DNA of 64,000 nt, taken from the NCBI RefSeq assembly GCF_000527035.1, contig NZ_AZUK01000001.1:3034501-3098500 (forward strand), read 5' to 3'. The first letter of the stretch is position 1, and every line of letters starts with the position of its first letter. Below the pieces are notes generated by a model. The model was not told the origin of the DNA, did not search any database, and saw only the letters and a list, made by a program, of their open reading frames with translations. Positions 22,961 through 31,853 of the stretch are shown piece by piece. This DNA is from Tolumonas lignilytica. GTDB lineage: Bacteria > Pseudomonadota > Gammaproteobacteria > Enterobacterales > Aeromonadaceae. Position numbers and translations under genes: made by a program.

Positions 22961-23785
22961 ATGGAAGTTAACGAACTGCAACAAGCCGCGATCCCTGCGG
23001 GCGAACAGTCATCTGCAAGCGAAGTGGAGTTACAGCCGAGCAATCTCATCAGTTCAGAAACCGGCGCTGAACAAAACACTGCAAGCGGTCAGCAAGCTGA
23101 TCAAGGTAATGGCGAATCAGGCGGTCAAGGTCAGCAGCAACAGACCAAGAAAACTCCCTGGTACCAACACCGGATCAACGAGTTAACCCGCAAGCAGAAA
23201 GAGGAATCAGAACGAGCAACTCGAGCGGAGTCAGAAAGGCAGCGCCTTGAAGCGCAGTTGGCATCATACCAGAACCAGCAACCACAGCAGGGTCAGCAAC
23301 AGTCTGCAACACAACAGCCTGTCCAGCAGTCTCAGCAAGATGTTGATCGCTTGGTTCAGGAGCGAGTCCAGCAGCAACTCAAGCAGCAATCTTTCAACGA
23401 TCGGTGCAATCAGATCTATCAGGACGGCATCAAAGAGTTTCCAGACTTTGGTGAATCAATCAAGTCATTCGCTGACTTGGGCGGCCTGCCGGACGGATTT
23501 GTTGAAGCGGCCATTTCGTTGGATGGAGGACATCGCGTCCTACACCACCTTTCTCAAAACCTCGAACTCGCCTTCGAACTGAAAAACCTCTCACCAATCC
23601 AGTTGGGCGCACGAATGAGTCAGCTATCCAGCGACCTCAAAAAGCCCACAACCAAGCCAGTTTCTAGCGCTCCTTCTCCAGTTAAACCCATCGATGGCGG
23701 CAGCAGCCGAGGTGATATCGACCTTAGCAAAGCGTCATTGGATGAGTTTATGGAGCAGCGAGCAAAAAAACCTATCAAACGATGA
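22961..23785 (+). CDS. scaffolding protein
   Basis: A 274-residue, Gln-rich, charged and mostly helical protein. The N-terminal part is disordered and acidic (about 1-60), a coiled-coil (KEESERATRAESERQRLEAQL) is central, and the basic C-terminus ends SLDEFMEQRAKKPIKR. This matches P22 gp8-type scaffolds (303 residues), whose basic C-terminal helices bind coat and direct prohead assembly. It lies between portal and coat, as in P22. Confidence 0.85.
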   Translation: MEVNELQQAAIPAGEQSSASEVELQPSNLISSETGAEQNTASGQQADQGNGESGGQGQQQQTKKTPWYQHRINELTRKQKEESERATRAESERQRLEAQLASYQNQQPQQGQQQSATQQPVQQSQQDVDRLVQERVQQQLKQQSFNDRCNQIYQDGIKEFPDFGESIKSFADLGGLPDGFVEAAISLDGGHRVLHHLSQNLELAFELKNLSPIQLGARMSQLSSDLKKPTTKPVSSAPSPVKPIDGGSSRGDIDLSKASLDEFMEQRAKKPIKR

Positions 23786-23797
23786 GGATTTTGCTAA

Positions 23798-25048
23798 ATG
23801 TCTAACTCTATTTTAACGATCCAGATGATCACCCGCGAAGCGTTGCGGTTGTTCAAAAACTCCAATGCGTTGCTGAAAAACGTAGACCGTCAGTATGACG
23901 AAGATTTTGCCCGTAAAGGCGCGAAAATCGGTTCTTCTCTGCGTATCCGGCTGCCTAATGATTTCACTGTTCGCCGTGGCGCTGCTGCTTCAGTGCAGGG
24001 CACCAATGAACAACAGGTCGGTCTGGTGGTGGCAAATCAAATCGGTGTGGACATCCAGTTCAGCTCAGCAGAACGAGCGCTGTCTTTGGATGACTACTCA
24101 GAACGCATCCTGAAACCAGCCATCAACAGCATTGCTGGGATCATGGCGGCCGACATTATGGGTGCTGTTGATGGTCTGGTGCCATCCACCACGCTGTACA
24201 CTGACACGCAAACACCAGTGTCAAACTTCGTGGCCCGTCAGGACGGTAACGGTAATATCCTGCAGGCGGATATTAACGCTTTCCTGAAAGCGAATGCCGT
24301 ACTGAACCAACGCTCTGCACCGGGAAACCGTAAAATCATTCTGGATCCACTAACAGAAGGTCGCATGGTTGGCTCTCTGGCTGGTCTGTTGAACCCATCC
24401 GCTGACATTTCTGAGCAGTATCTGACTGGCCAGATGAAGCGTGGCTTAGGCTTCGACTGGATGATGGATCAGACTGTTATTGCTCACACCACTGGCGCTT
24501 ATAGCTCAGCGCCAACCGTTAGTGGTGCCGGACAAACAGGCAACACATTAGTTGTTTCTGCCTTGTCAGGCCCATTGAATGCAGGCGATGTGTTCACCAT
24601 GCCAGGCGTGTACGCCGTTAACCGCGTCACCAAGCAGACACTGCCTGATTTGATGCAGTTCACCGTTACTGCTAACGCGGCAGCGGGTGCTACGGCGATC
24701 AGCATCTACCCAGCACTTACTCCACCAGTGAGCGGCGCAGCGGTGCAGTATCAGACTGTTTCTGCATCTCCAGCCAACGGCGCGCAGATCAACGTGCTGA
24801 CCAACTCCGGATCTCAGTACCGTTGCAACTTGGCGTATGTACCAGAAGCAATCACGCTGGTCACTGCCGATCTGGAATTACCACAGGGCGTTCATGAAGC
24901 CTATCGTGAAACCTACGATAACACATCAATGCGTATCGTGACTGCATACAACGTGGCGACTGACCAGTTTATTACTCGTCTGGACGTGTTGTACGGTTAC
25001 AAGATCCTGCGTCCTGAGTGGTGCGTCCGCGTCGCTGACGCTATCTAA
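23798..25048 (+). CDS. P22 gp5-like major coat protein
   Basis: A 416-residue protein (P22 coat is 430) with the family N-terminus (LTIQMITREALRLFKNSNALL, DEDFARKGAKIGSSLRIRLP). A middle insertion (about residues 230-330) includes GDVFTMPGVYAVNRVTKQTL, like the I-domain segment of P22 coat. The C-terminus FITRLDVLYGYKILRPEWCVRV is typical. It forms the capsid shell. A GAGGATTTT ribosome site and terminator downstream fit high expression. Confidence 0.92.
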   Translation: MSNSILTIQMITREALRLFKNSNALLKNVDRQYDEDFARKGAKIGSSLRIRLPNDFTVRRGAAASVQGTNEQQVGLVVANQIGVDIQFSSAERALSLDDYSERILKPAINSIAGIMAADIMGAVDGLVPSTTLYTDTQTPVSNFVARQDGNGNILQADINAFLKANAVLNQRSAPGNRKIILDPLTEGRMVGSLAGLLNPSADISEQYLTGQMKRGLGFDWMMDQTVIAHTTGAYSSAPTVSGAGQTGNTLVVSALSGPLNAGDVFTMPGVYAVNRVTKQTLPDLMQFTVTANAAAGATAISIYPALTPPVSGAAVQYQTVSASPANGAQINVLTNSGSQYRCNLAYVPEAITLVTADLELPQGVHEAYRETYDNTSMRIVTAYNVATDQFITRLDVLYGYKILRPEWCVRVADAI

Positions 25049-25052
25049 GAGT

Positions 25053-25078
25053 AGGGGCTTTAGCCCCTTTCTTGTTTT
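25053..25078 (+). terminator. terminator after coat gene
   Basis: AGGGGCT (25053-25059)/AGCCCCT (25062-25068) stem with a tight loop, then TTTCTTGTTTTT. Confidence 0.7.
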
Positions 25079-25092
25079 TGGTGGTTTAGTCA

Positions 25093-25485
25093 ATGAGCAC
25101 GAATAACTTGATTGAAGATCAATACAACGGCCCGTTTCGTCATTCGTCCGGCACTCAGTATGTCCATCAAGAGTATCCGAAGTGGATTCATTCTTTGACT
25201 GGTGAATCTCGCATCGTCGATAGCGAAGATGACTATCTTGCTTTGGATGGGGATTGGTTTGATTCGAAAGAAGAGGCGAAAAATGCTGTAAATAAAAACA
25301 GTATTTTAACTTCTGGTGACGATGAACAATCAGAAAAGCCTAAGCGTGGCCGCAAATCCAAGGAAGAAAAGGAAGTTGATGAGCTACTGGTGAAGGTAGA
25401 GCTCTACGGCCTGCCAATTCAGGAAGATTGGACGCTGGATAAGATCCGCGAAGAAGTAGCTAAAGCCGAAGCTGAGCAGGAGTAA
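25093..25485 (+). CDS. small head-operon protein with HeH/SAP-like C-terminus
   Basis: 130 residues. The N-terminal half is aromatic and polar (YNGPFRHSSGTQYVHQEYPK), a Lys-rich linker (KPKRGRKSKEEKE) follows, and the end (VDELLVKVELYGLPIQEDWTLDKIREEVAKAE) resembles a helix-extended-loop-helix fold seen in phage capsid-associated proteins. Function unassigned. Confidence 0.65.
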   Translation: MSTNNLIEDQYNGPFRHSSGTQYVHQEYPKWIHSLTGESRIVDSEDDYLALDGDWFDSKEEAKNAVNKNSILTSGDDEQSEKPKRGRKSKEEKEVDELLVKVELYGLPIQEDWTLDKIREEVAKAEAEQE

Positions 25486-25487
25486 TT

Positions 25488-25844
25488 ATGTCATTACAAA
25501 ATATTCAGCCTTTGCGTCAGAACGGAAACACTTACGCGCTATCAGTAACTAACTCGGCGCATGCAGCGGTGACTATTACTGCGAATGATGCTGATCAACC
25601 TGGGTATGTTGAACTATTGAATCTCGGAACGGTCGCTGTGGCTATGACATTTGCACCCGCGGGTTCCAGCGCAATCACAACACCAGTATTCCCGACTGAT
25701 GGAAGTCCGCAACAGGTCATCGTATTGCCACCAAACATGACAGCGCCGATCACAAAAAGCGCACCAGGTGCGTCGTTTATTGTGTCAGCTATTGCGGCAG
25801 CGGCAGGCCCCGCGCTGGTCTATGTAACTCCAGTAGCGCCATAA
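25488..25844 (+). CDS. small all-beta virion protein
   Basis: 118 residues, predicted beta-rich (TYALSVTNSAHAAVTITAND ... VELLNLGTVAVAMTFAPAGSS ... FIVSAIAAAAGPALVYVTPV). It starts 2 bp after the previous stop behind AGGAG. Position after coat suggests decoration or head completion. No family recognised. Confidence 0.6.
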   Translation: MSLQNIQPLRQNGNTYALSVTNSAHAAVTITANDADQPGYVELLNLGTVAVAMTFAPAGSSAITTPVFPTDGSPQQVIVLPPNMTAPITKSAPGASFIVSAIAAAAGPALVYVTPVAP

Positions 25845-25853
25845 GGTAACACC

Positions 25854-26570
25854 ATGTCGCAAAATGTCGGAACAGATGCCAACTTCCTGATCAACATGGC
25901 GGCCAAGCAGTTGGGGGTACTTGGGGATGGTCAAACATTATCCGGCCCCATTATTCAGGACTGCTTTGCGCTGCTGAACATGATGCTGAACCAGTTCAGC
26001 GAAGAGTCACTGACGGTTTACCAGATGCTCGATCTGAAATTCACCGCGACCGGGGCGCAGACGTATTCAGTGGGAAGTGGTGGCGATGTTCCGCTGGCGT
26101 ATCCACCTGTTTCGATTGTTGGCGCTGAATCCACACTGAATAACGTGGTAACGCCACTGCGCATTGTACAGGCCAAGGAAGATTTTCGGCGTATCGCACT
26201 GCCTGGAATGCAGGGTTTCCCCAAAATGGTATTTCTCGATACTGGATACCCACTGGCGACGCTGTACGTTTGGCCTATCCCAACAAGCGCTTACACCATC
26301 ACGCTGCAGGTTATGCAGCCATTCACTGAGTTTCAGTATCTGACTGATGCGGTAAATTTGCGCCCATCCTACAAGTCACTGCTGATGTTCAATCTGGCTT
26401 GCTGGATCGCCCCCATTTTCGGTATTGACCCTCCGGCAACTGTAGTGGCGCAGGCGCTTAATTCAAAACGAGTGGTATCCAGAGCAAATGCTCAAGTGCC
26501 ATTGCTGCAAGTGGATCAATCGCTGCTGAGTGGTGGCCACTACAACATTTACGCTGATAGATCTAACTGA
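25854..26570 (+). CDS. gp4-like head-tail adaptor
   Basis: A 238-residue protein whose N-terminal ~90 residues resemble P22 gp4-like adaptors (LINMAAKQLGVLGDGQTLSGPIIQDCFALLNMMLNQF ... TYSVGSGGDVPLAYPPVSI). It sits directly upstream of the gp10-like gene, as in P22. gp4 rings the portal and starts closure of the packaged head. It is longer than P22 gp4 (166). The stop overlaps the next start. Confidence 0.82.
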   Translation: MSQNVGTDANFLINMAAKQLGVLGDGQTLSGPIIQDCFALLNMMLNQFSEESLTVYQMLDLKFTATGAQTYSVGSGGDVPLAYPPVSIVGAESTLNNVVTPLRIVQAKEDFRRIALPGMQGFPKMVFLDTGYPLATLYVWPIPTSAYTITLQVMQPFTEFQYLTDAVNLRPSYKSLLMFNLACWIAPIFGIDPPATVVAQALNSKRVVSRANAQVPLLQVDQSLLSGGHYNIYADRSN

Positions 26571-28009
26571 TGACTACTCGTTTAACGCTCACGGGTGGGT
26601 TTTACGAAGCCCGGTCATACATTGCTGATGCTCAGCGCTGTCTTAATCTCTATCCTGAGATCAATGACCAAAACAGTGAAAGTCAGGTCACGCATTATCC
26701 AACGCCGGGAAAAACTTTGATCAATTCTGTCGGAGCTGGCCCAATACGCATGATTTATCAGGCGACGACCGGTAATGTGTTTGTTGTGTCAGGTAATAAG
26801 TTGTTTGTAGTAGATGGATTGTTTAATGCAACCTTACTGCAAACAATGACCACCTTTTCAGGTCAGTGTTACGCAAAAGATAACGGGAATTACTGCATCG
26901 TCGTTGATGGTTCAGTGCAGGGATATCGGATAAAACTATCCGACAACACATCATCAATAATTAATTCATCTACTGATTCGGCATGGAAGCCGGCGCAAAA
27001 CATTGCCTACATGGACGGTTATTTCATTTGCAATGTTACTGGAACATCTCAGTGGTTCTTATCTGATGTTCAAGCTGAAACATTCACTAACGATCTGTAT
27101 TTTGCCAGTAAAGAAGGGTACAGCGATAAGCTATCTACTATTGCCGCACTACACAGAGAAGTTTGGCTGATTGGTGAGCAGACTTGCGAAGTGTTCTATA
27201 ATGCAGGCAATTCTGATTTTCCATTCTCCCGCATGCCTGGGGTATTTATTCAGCATGGCTGTGCAGCGCCCGAGTCTGTGGCGCAGATGGATTTATCCTT
27301 ATTCTTGCTGTCCAAAGATCAGCAAGGGCAGTATATCGTTCATAGAATTGTTGGCTATCAAGCTGTTCGAATTTCAACTCATGCCGTTGAAGAAGTTATT
27401 AGTCAATACGCCGTAGTATCTGATGCTATTGGGTTCTGCTACCAACAAGAAGGACATCATTTCTATGTGCTCACGTTCCCGTCTGCTGATGCAACGTGGG
27501 TTTACGATTTACAAACAGGGAAGTGGCATGAGCGCGGATACATGGACAACCAAGGTGTTATTCACCGAGACATTTCCAACTGTCACTGCGTAGTGAATGG
27601 TGTGAATCATGTTGGGGATTATTCAAATGGCAATATTTACCGGTTAGACATCAACAATTACACCGATAACGGCCAGCCAATCATGCGTCTGCGCAGTTTT
27701 CCAACTTTGGAGATGGAAGATAAGCGCGTTCTGTATGGAAAGATGACATTCGATATGCAGGTGGGTATCGGTCAGGCGTCAGGAAATTTCGAAGATCCGC
27801 AAATATTTGCCAGATGGTCAGATGATAGAGGGGTAACCTGGGGTACACCAGTGCCAATATCACTTGGCAAGATAGGTAATTATAAATGTCGTCCAGTTCT
27901 CTGGCGATCTGGCATTGCCCGTGGTCGCGTATTTGAAGTGTCATGGTCATTCCCGTGCTTCACAGCGCTAAATGGTGCATGGCTTGATTACAAAGTAGTC
28001 CCTCGCTAA
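26570..28009 (+). CDS. gp10-like packaged-DNA stabilization protein
   Basis: 479 residues (P22 gp10 is 472). Family segments: FYEARSYIADAQRCLNLYPEIN (12-33), TPGKTLINSVGAGPIRMIY, EVWLIGEQTCEVFYNAGNSDFPFSRMPG and LRSFPTLEMEDKRVLYGKM. It forms the tail hub beneath gp4, which binds tailspikes and the needle. It overlaps both neighbours by 1 bp. Confidence 0.92.
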   Translation: MTTRLTLTGGFYEARSYIADAQRCLNLYPEINDQNSESQVTHYPTPGKTLINSVGAGPIRMIYQATTGNVFVVSGNKLFVVDGLFNATLLQTMTTFSGQCYAKDNGNYCIVVDGSVQGYRIKLSDNTSSIINSSTDSAWKPAQNIAYMDGYFICNVTGTSQWFLSDVQAETFTNDLYFASKEGYSDKLSTIAALHREVWLIGEQTCEVFYNAGNSDFPFSRMPGVFIQHGCAAPESVAQMDLSLFLLSKDQQGQYIVHRIVGYQAVRISTHAVEEVISQYAVVSDAIGFCYQQEGHHFYVLTFPSADATWVYDLQTGKWHERGYMDNQGVIHRDISNCHCVVNGVNHVGDYSNGNIYRLDINNYTDNGQPIMRLRSFPTLEMEDKRVLYGKMTFDMQVGIGQASGNFEDPQIFARWSDDRGVTWGTPVPISLGKIGNYKCRPVLWRSGIARGRVFEVSWSFPCFTALNGAWLDYKVVPR

Positions 28010-28794
28010 TGGCACAGAATTTCAACTTCCCTCAGATTTCTACTCCATTGGTTGATCCGCAGAGTGGCAGGATGACGCCTGAGTGGATGATGTTCTTTAT
28101 CAGTATATTCAATATTGTGGGTGGTGGTGATGCACCTCAAATTGACATTGCAGACTTGTATAGCCTATTTGCCCCAGCAAACATCACCAAGCAAACAGAC
28201 CATCAAATTGATAATTTTCTTGCTGACACAGCATCGAGAAGAATTCAGGTATTACCCCAGCAGATTGATAGCGGATCAGATGCTAATCAGGCGATTAATG
28301 GCGAGATAAGACGCCTACTTAGTCGCGTTTCGGATTTAGAGAAATTGCTTGGCACGCAGAAATCGACCACGACACCTGCACAATCCGTGATCGGAAACTT
28401 TCTAACATCAAGCATTCCATCTGGTTCGGCTGTTTCGCTGACGACAAACACCGTTGTAAACGTAACCTCGCTGGTATTGCCGGCGGGGGATTATGACCTG
28501 TCGGCTACCGTTGATTTTTCATCAACCGGCGCATCGCCTACCTATTTTCAGGCCGGAGTGTCACTAACCACGGCGACAATGCCGGGTCAGACTGGTGGCT
28601 CTGGACTGGGAACAGACCCCGCAGCCGGGACTCCGTTCTCCACTTCACTGGTTAATGGTGTGTTTTCCCAGGTGGTACCGACAACGAGACTAAACCTAAC
28701 CACACTAACAACTGTTTATCTCGTCGCCAAATCAATATTTTCTGTCGGCTCAATATCAGCCTACGGAACCCTCAGAGCAAGACGCTTCTCTTAA
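28009..28794 (+). CDS. tail protein in the gp26 (needle) position
   Basis: 261 residues. The N-terminus (NFNFPQISTPLVDPQSGRMTPEWMMFFISIFN) is a motif common at the start of podophage tail/fibre proteins. A short coiled coil (INGEIRRLLSRVSDLEKLLG, about 95-114) follows and then a beta-rich C-terminal domain. In P22 this slot encodes the gp26 needle that plugs the tail. The coil here is much shorter than gp26's, so a plug or fibre role is inferred. Confidence 0.6.
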   Translation: MAQNFNFPQISTPLVDPQSGRMTPEWMMFFISIFNIVGGGDAPQIDIADLYSLFAPANITKQTDHQIDNFLADTASRRIQVLPQQIDSGSDANQAINGEIRRLLSRVSDLEKLLGTQKSTTTPAQSVIGNFLTSSIPSGSAVSLTTNTVVNVTSLVLPAGDYDLSATVDFSSTGASPTYFQAGVSLTTATMPGQTGGSGLGTDPAAGTPFSTSLVNGVFSQVVPTTRLNLTTLTTVYLVAKSIFSVGSISAYGTLRARRFS

Positions 28795-28803
28795 GGAAAT
28801 ACC

Positions 28804-29145
28804 ATGGCTTTAACCTTTCAAAAGCTGTTTCAGCCGACACAGCTTGGCACGTCTGCGGCCACTATTTACACCATGCCAGCAGCTCCTGTGACTAGCTTTC
28901 TGCGCAATGCACGGCTGATGCTGGTTAATACATCTGCATCAGCCGTGTCGGTGACACTGTATTCCGTTCCTTCCGGCGGCACTGCATCAGCAACCAATGA
29001 ATTCTTACCGGCGGTATCTGTTAGTCCTAATGCGCAATTGCAGGTTGATGTTCCTGAACTATCAGCTGGTGACTTTATCCAAGGTCTCGCCTCTACTGGA
29101 TCAGTAATTTCAGTACACGCCATGGATGGAGTGATTTATTCATAA
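28804..29145 (+). CDS. small beta-rich virion protein
   Basis: 113 residues, beta-rich (NARLMLVNTSASAVSVTLYSV ... PNAQLQVDVPELSAGDFIQG). It starts 9 bp after the previous gene, behind AAGGAAATACC. Similar in style to the 25488 protein. No family recognised. Confidence 0.6.
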   Translation: MALTFQKLFQPTQLGTSAATIYTMPAAPVTSFLRNARLMLVNTSASAVSVTLYSVPSGGTASATNEFLPAVSVSPNAQLQVDVPELSAGDFIQGLASTGSVISVHAMDGVIYS

Positions 29146-29565
29146 ATGGAAATAACAACGGATTATCATTGGATCCGTTCTGTTATCTGTCACCCGCGTA
29201 ACTGGCCTCGATTAGCCGAAGACACTACCAACCAAGAAGCATTCCAGCCAAACCCAAACAGCATTTATTTCAAGCATGAACATTACGGGTTCGTCGAGGC
29301 CCGTCATGTGCTTTCGCGTACCTGCGAACTGCATATCTGCATGCTTCCTGGTGCTACTGGTGTGACTGAGTTTGGCTGCTTGGTTCTGGAATACCTCTCA
29401 TCCAAAGGCATCAAGTCAGTGTTTTCAAGCATTCCTTCGGATAACCGCGCGGCCATTGCATACGCAAAACGGGTCGGCATGACAGAAACAGGTCGGATCA
29501 AAAAATCCATGCTTCGGCGTGGCGAGATGATTGATTTAGTGATCATGGGGAAAACGTATGAGTAG
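29146..29565 (+). CDS. GNAT-like protein in the P22 gp14 position
   Basis: 139 residues with a GNAT N-acetyltransferase-like C-terminal half (GCLVLEYLSSKGIKSVFSSIPSDNRAAIAYAKRVGMTETGRIK, about 85-127). The N-terminal substrate-side part is short. P22 gp14 occupies the same slot and is needed for head maturation. Whether catalysis is retained is unclear. It starts immediately after the previous stop and overlaps the next gene by 8 bp. Confidence 0.7.
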   Translation: MEITTDYHWIRSVICHPRNWPRLAEDTTNQEAFQPNPNSIYFKHEHYGFVEARHVLSRTCELHICMLPGATGVTEFGCLVLEYLSSKGIKSVFSSIPSDNRAAIAYAKRVGMTETGRIKKSMLRRGEMIDLVIMGKTYE

Positions 29566-30319
29566 TGTAGTTGGTGACGTCGCGTCAATAGCTGGTGGCA
29601 TCCTTGGAATGGATTCCGCTCAGTCTGCAGCTCAGACGCAATCAGATGCGGCGACTGCAGCCGCGAATGCCACAATGTCGATGTACAATCAGAATCGACA
29701 GGATTTATCGCCATATCGGACGTTGGGGCAGAATTCAATCAACCCGCTTTTGTCTGCCATGGGATATAACACTGATTCATCAGGGAATATCACTGGAACC
29801 AACTCGAATAATATTCTGCAGCAGAAATTCAGTTTTGATGGTTCAAACTTATCAAATAACCCTGGCTATCAATTCAATTTGCAGCAGGGATTGAATGGTG
29901 TTAACGCATCAGCTGCCGCTCGAGGTCTTGGCGTATCAGGGGCCAACATTAAAGGCGCCGAGTCATACGCAGAAGGGCTATCCAATCAGTATTACAACGA
30001 TTACTACAATCAAGCAAAAAACACCTTCGACACTAATTACAACTCAGCTGCCAATAACGTTAATCGGTTATATAACCTGGTGAACATGGGTCAAAACTCA
30101 TCAGCACAGACAGCACAATTAGGCTCGAACGCACAAAGTACAGCGAACAACTATCTTACTTCTGGTGCGGCTGCCACTGCTGCTGGGACGGTTGGTTCAA
30201 CCAACTCACTGACCAGCGCCATCAATAATGCGGTTAATTACGGCAATCAGGCTAACCAAGTCAATAACGCATATAACACGTCCAGCAACAGCAACAACCT
30301 TCTCGCTGCAATTTTCTAA
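29558..30319 (+). CDS. gp7-like DNA ejection protein
   Basis: A 253-residue protein, Ala/Asn/Gln/Ser-rich, with a hydrophobic N-terminus (VVGDVASIAGGILGM). The middle resembles gp7-like ejection proteins (NPGYQFNLQQGLNGVNASAAARGLGVSGANIKGAESYAEGLSNQYYNDYYNQ). P22 gp7, gp20 and gp16 leave the virion and help DNA cross the envelope. Gene order supports the call. Confidence 0.85.
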   Translation: MSSVVGDVASIAGGILGMDSAQSAAQTQSDAATAAANATMSMYNQNRQDLSPYRTLGQNSINPLLSAMGYNTDSSGNITGTNSNNILQQKFSFDGSNLSNNPGYQFNLQQGLNGVNASAAARGLGVSGANIKGAESYAEGLSNQYYNDYYNQAKNTFDTNYNSAANNVNRLYNLVNMGQNSSAQTAQLGSNAQSTANNYLTSGAAATAAGTVGSTNSLTSAINNAVNYGNQANQVNNAYNTSSNSNNLLAAIF

Positions 30320-30331
30320 AAGGTCATGATC

Positions 30332-31852
30332 ATGGCTATTAATCCAGATATCAGTCTTGGCGTACAACCAGTTCAACTTCAAAACCCTCTGACGCTCGCC
30401 ATGCAAGGGCAAAGCCTGAGAAATTCGGCGATACAGGGGAACATGCTTACCCAGGCCGTGCAGTCAAATCAGGCTGTCGGTCAGGCCATCCAGCACAACA
30501 CCGATCAAAACGGCAATGTGAATTATGGTGGGGTACAAAAAGAGCTCTCTACAAACCCATTTGCACAGTACAACTTACAGCAAGCGACGGGGAATAACAT
30601 TACACAGCAAAATCAGCAGACTGCGAATCAGCAGGCGCAATTTGATTTAGCTAACAAGCAGTTGACCTATTATAAGGATCAGTTGGCTCCATTTGCTTCA
30701 AATCCAAATTCAACGCGGGCAGACCTTATCGGGGCAATGGCGACCGCAGTGAAAGAAAAAATGATGACGTATAATCAAATGGAAGCTGAGTTGGCAGATC
30801 CGTCATTCCCTAGCTCTGACGGCCAAGCAGTTCAAAGCTACGCTGCTCAGCATCTAAATACTGCAACGGGCGCCCTAGAGTCGCTGCGTAATATTTCCCC
30901 GGGTGGATTGATGATTAACACCGGCGATAAGACCATTATCGCTAACGGCAATAACCCACTTCTTACCAACAAGCCATATGCCAGTCCAGAAGCGACGTAT
31001 CAGCAACAAGTAACACCAGCGCAACTCAATACTCCAATACAGGTTGTTGGACCTAACGGTCAGATGCAATGGACGACTCAAGGTCACGTTATTCAGCAAG
31101 CTAATCAGGCTGATAATCCATGGAATGGGGTAACTGGAAAAGCCTCACAACCAACCACAGCACAAACACAACCTGCCTCAGCCTCGCTCCCGCCGGGCTT
31201 TGCCGAAGCAACCACAACACTAGCTAAAGGTGGTGCCGACGCAGCTCAACAATTAACAAATTCAGTTCAGGACGCGCCAACGCGCATCACATTACTGAAT
31301 AAAGCGCTCGATGAACTGCGTAGCGGTGATGTTAAGACGGGTATCGGTACGGAAAATGTGCGAAATGTTACCGCTGCGATCAGCAACGCAGCTCCCGGCT
31401 TGGCGCAGGCAATTGGCATCGACCCAACAAAGATTCAGAGTCAGGATGAACTTAATAAGCTGCTTACTCAGTACGCCTCTCGAAAATCCGCTGAGTTTGG
31501 AACGGGAACGGACGCAAAATTGGCCGCCGCATTAACGGGTAATGCGAATATGCATGTCAGCTCATTGGCGAATGATGACATTCTGCGTTACACGATTGGT
31601 ATTGAGAAAATGAACCAAGCTAAAAATGCAGCTTGGCAACAATATGCAGCACAAGGTGGCCCAGCTGCGGCGGCTAATTTCAATAATTGGTCAACAAACT
31701 GGAATGCTCAGAATGATCCTCGCATCTTTATGATGGATGAGATGACACCACAACAGCAGCAACGCATGATCTCAAATCTAAGTAAGCCTGACTTCGATAA
31801 GCTGAAACAGCAATACAACTCCGCTTATCAGCAGGGATTGGTGGGCCATTAA
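30332..31852 (+). CDS. gp20-like DNA ejection protein
   Basis: A 506-residue, Gln/Ala/Asn-rich protein following the gp7-like gene; P22 gp20 is 471 residues. Ejection proteins of this class are low in complexity and enter the host with the DNA. The start at 30332 is chosen over 30326 because AAAAGG ends 8 bp before it. C-terminal part is helical (GIEKMNQAKNAAWQQYAAQ ... MTPQQQQRMISNLSKPDFDK). Confidence 0.8.
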   Translation: MAINPDISLGVQPVQLQNPLTLAMQGQSLRNSAIQGNMLTQAVQSNQAVGQAIQHNTDQNGNVNYGGVQKELSTNPFAQYNLQQATGNNITQQNQQTANQQAQFDLANKQLTYYKDQLAPFASNPNSTRADLIGAMATAVKEKMMTYNQMEAELADPSFPSSDGQAVQSYAAQHLNTATGALESLRNISPGGLMINTGDKTIIANGNNPLLTNKPYASPEATYQQQVTPAQLNTPIQVVGPNGQMQWTTQGHVIQQANQADNPWNGVTGKASQPTTAQTQPASASLPPGFAEATTTLAKGGADAAQQLTNSVQDAPTRITLLNKALDELRSGDVKTGIGTENVRNVTAAISNAAPGLAQAIGIDPTKIQSQDELNKLLTQYASRKSAEFGTGTDAKLAAALTGNANMHVSSLANDDILRYTIGIEKMNQAKNAAWQQYAAQGGPAAAANFNNWSTNWNAQNDPRIFMMDEMTPQQQQRMISNLSKPDFDKLKQQYNSAYQQGLVGH

Positions 31853-31853
31853 T

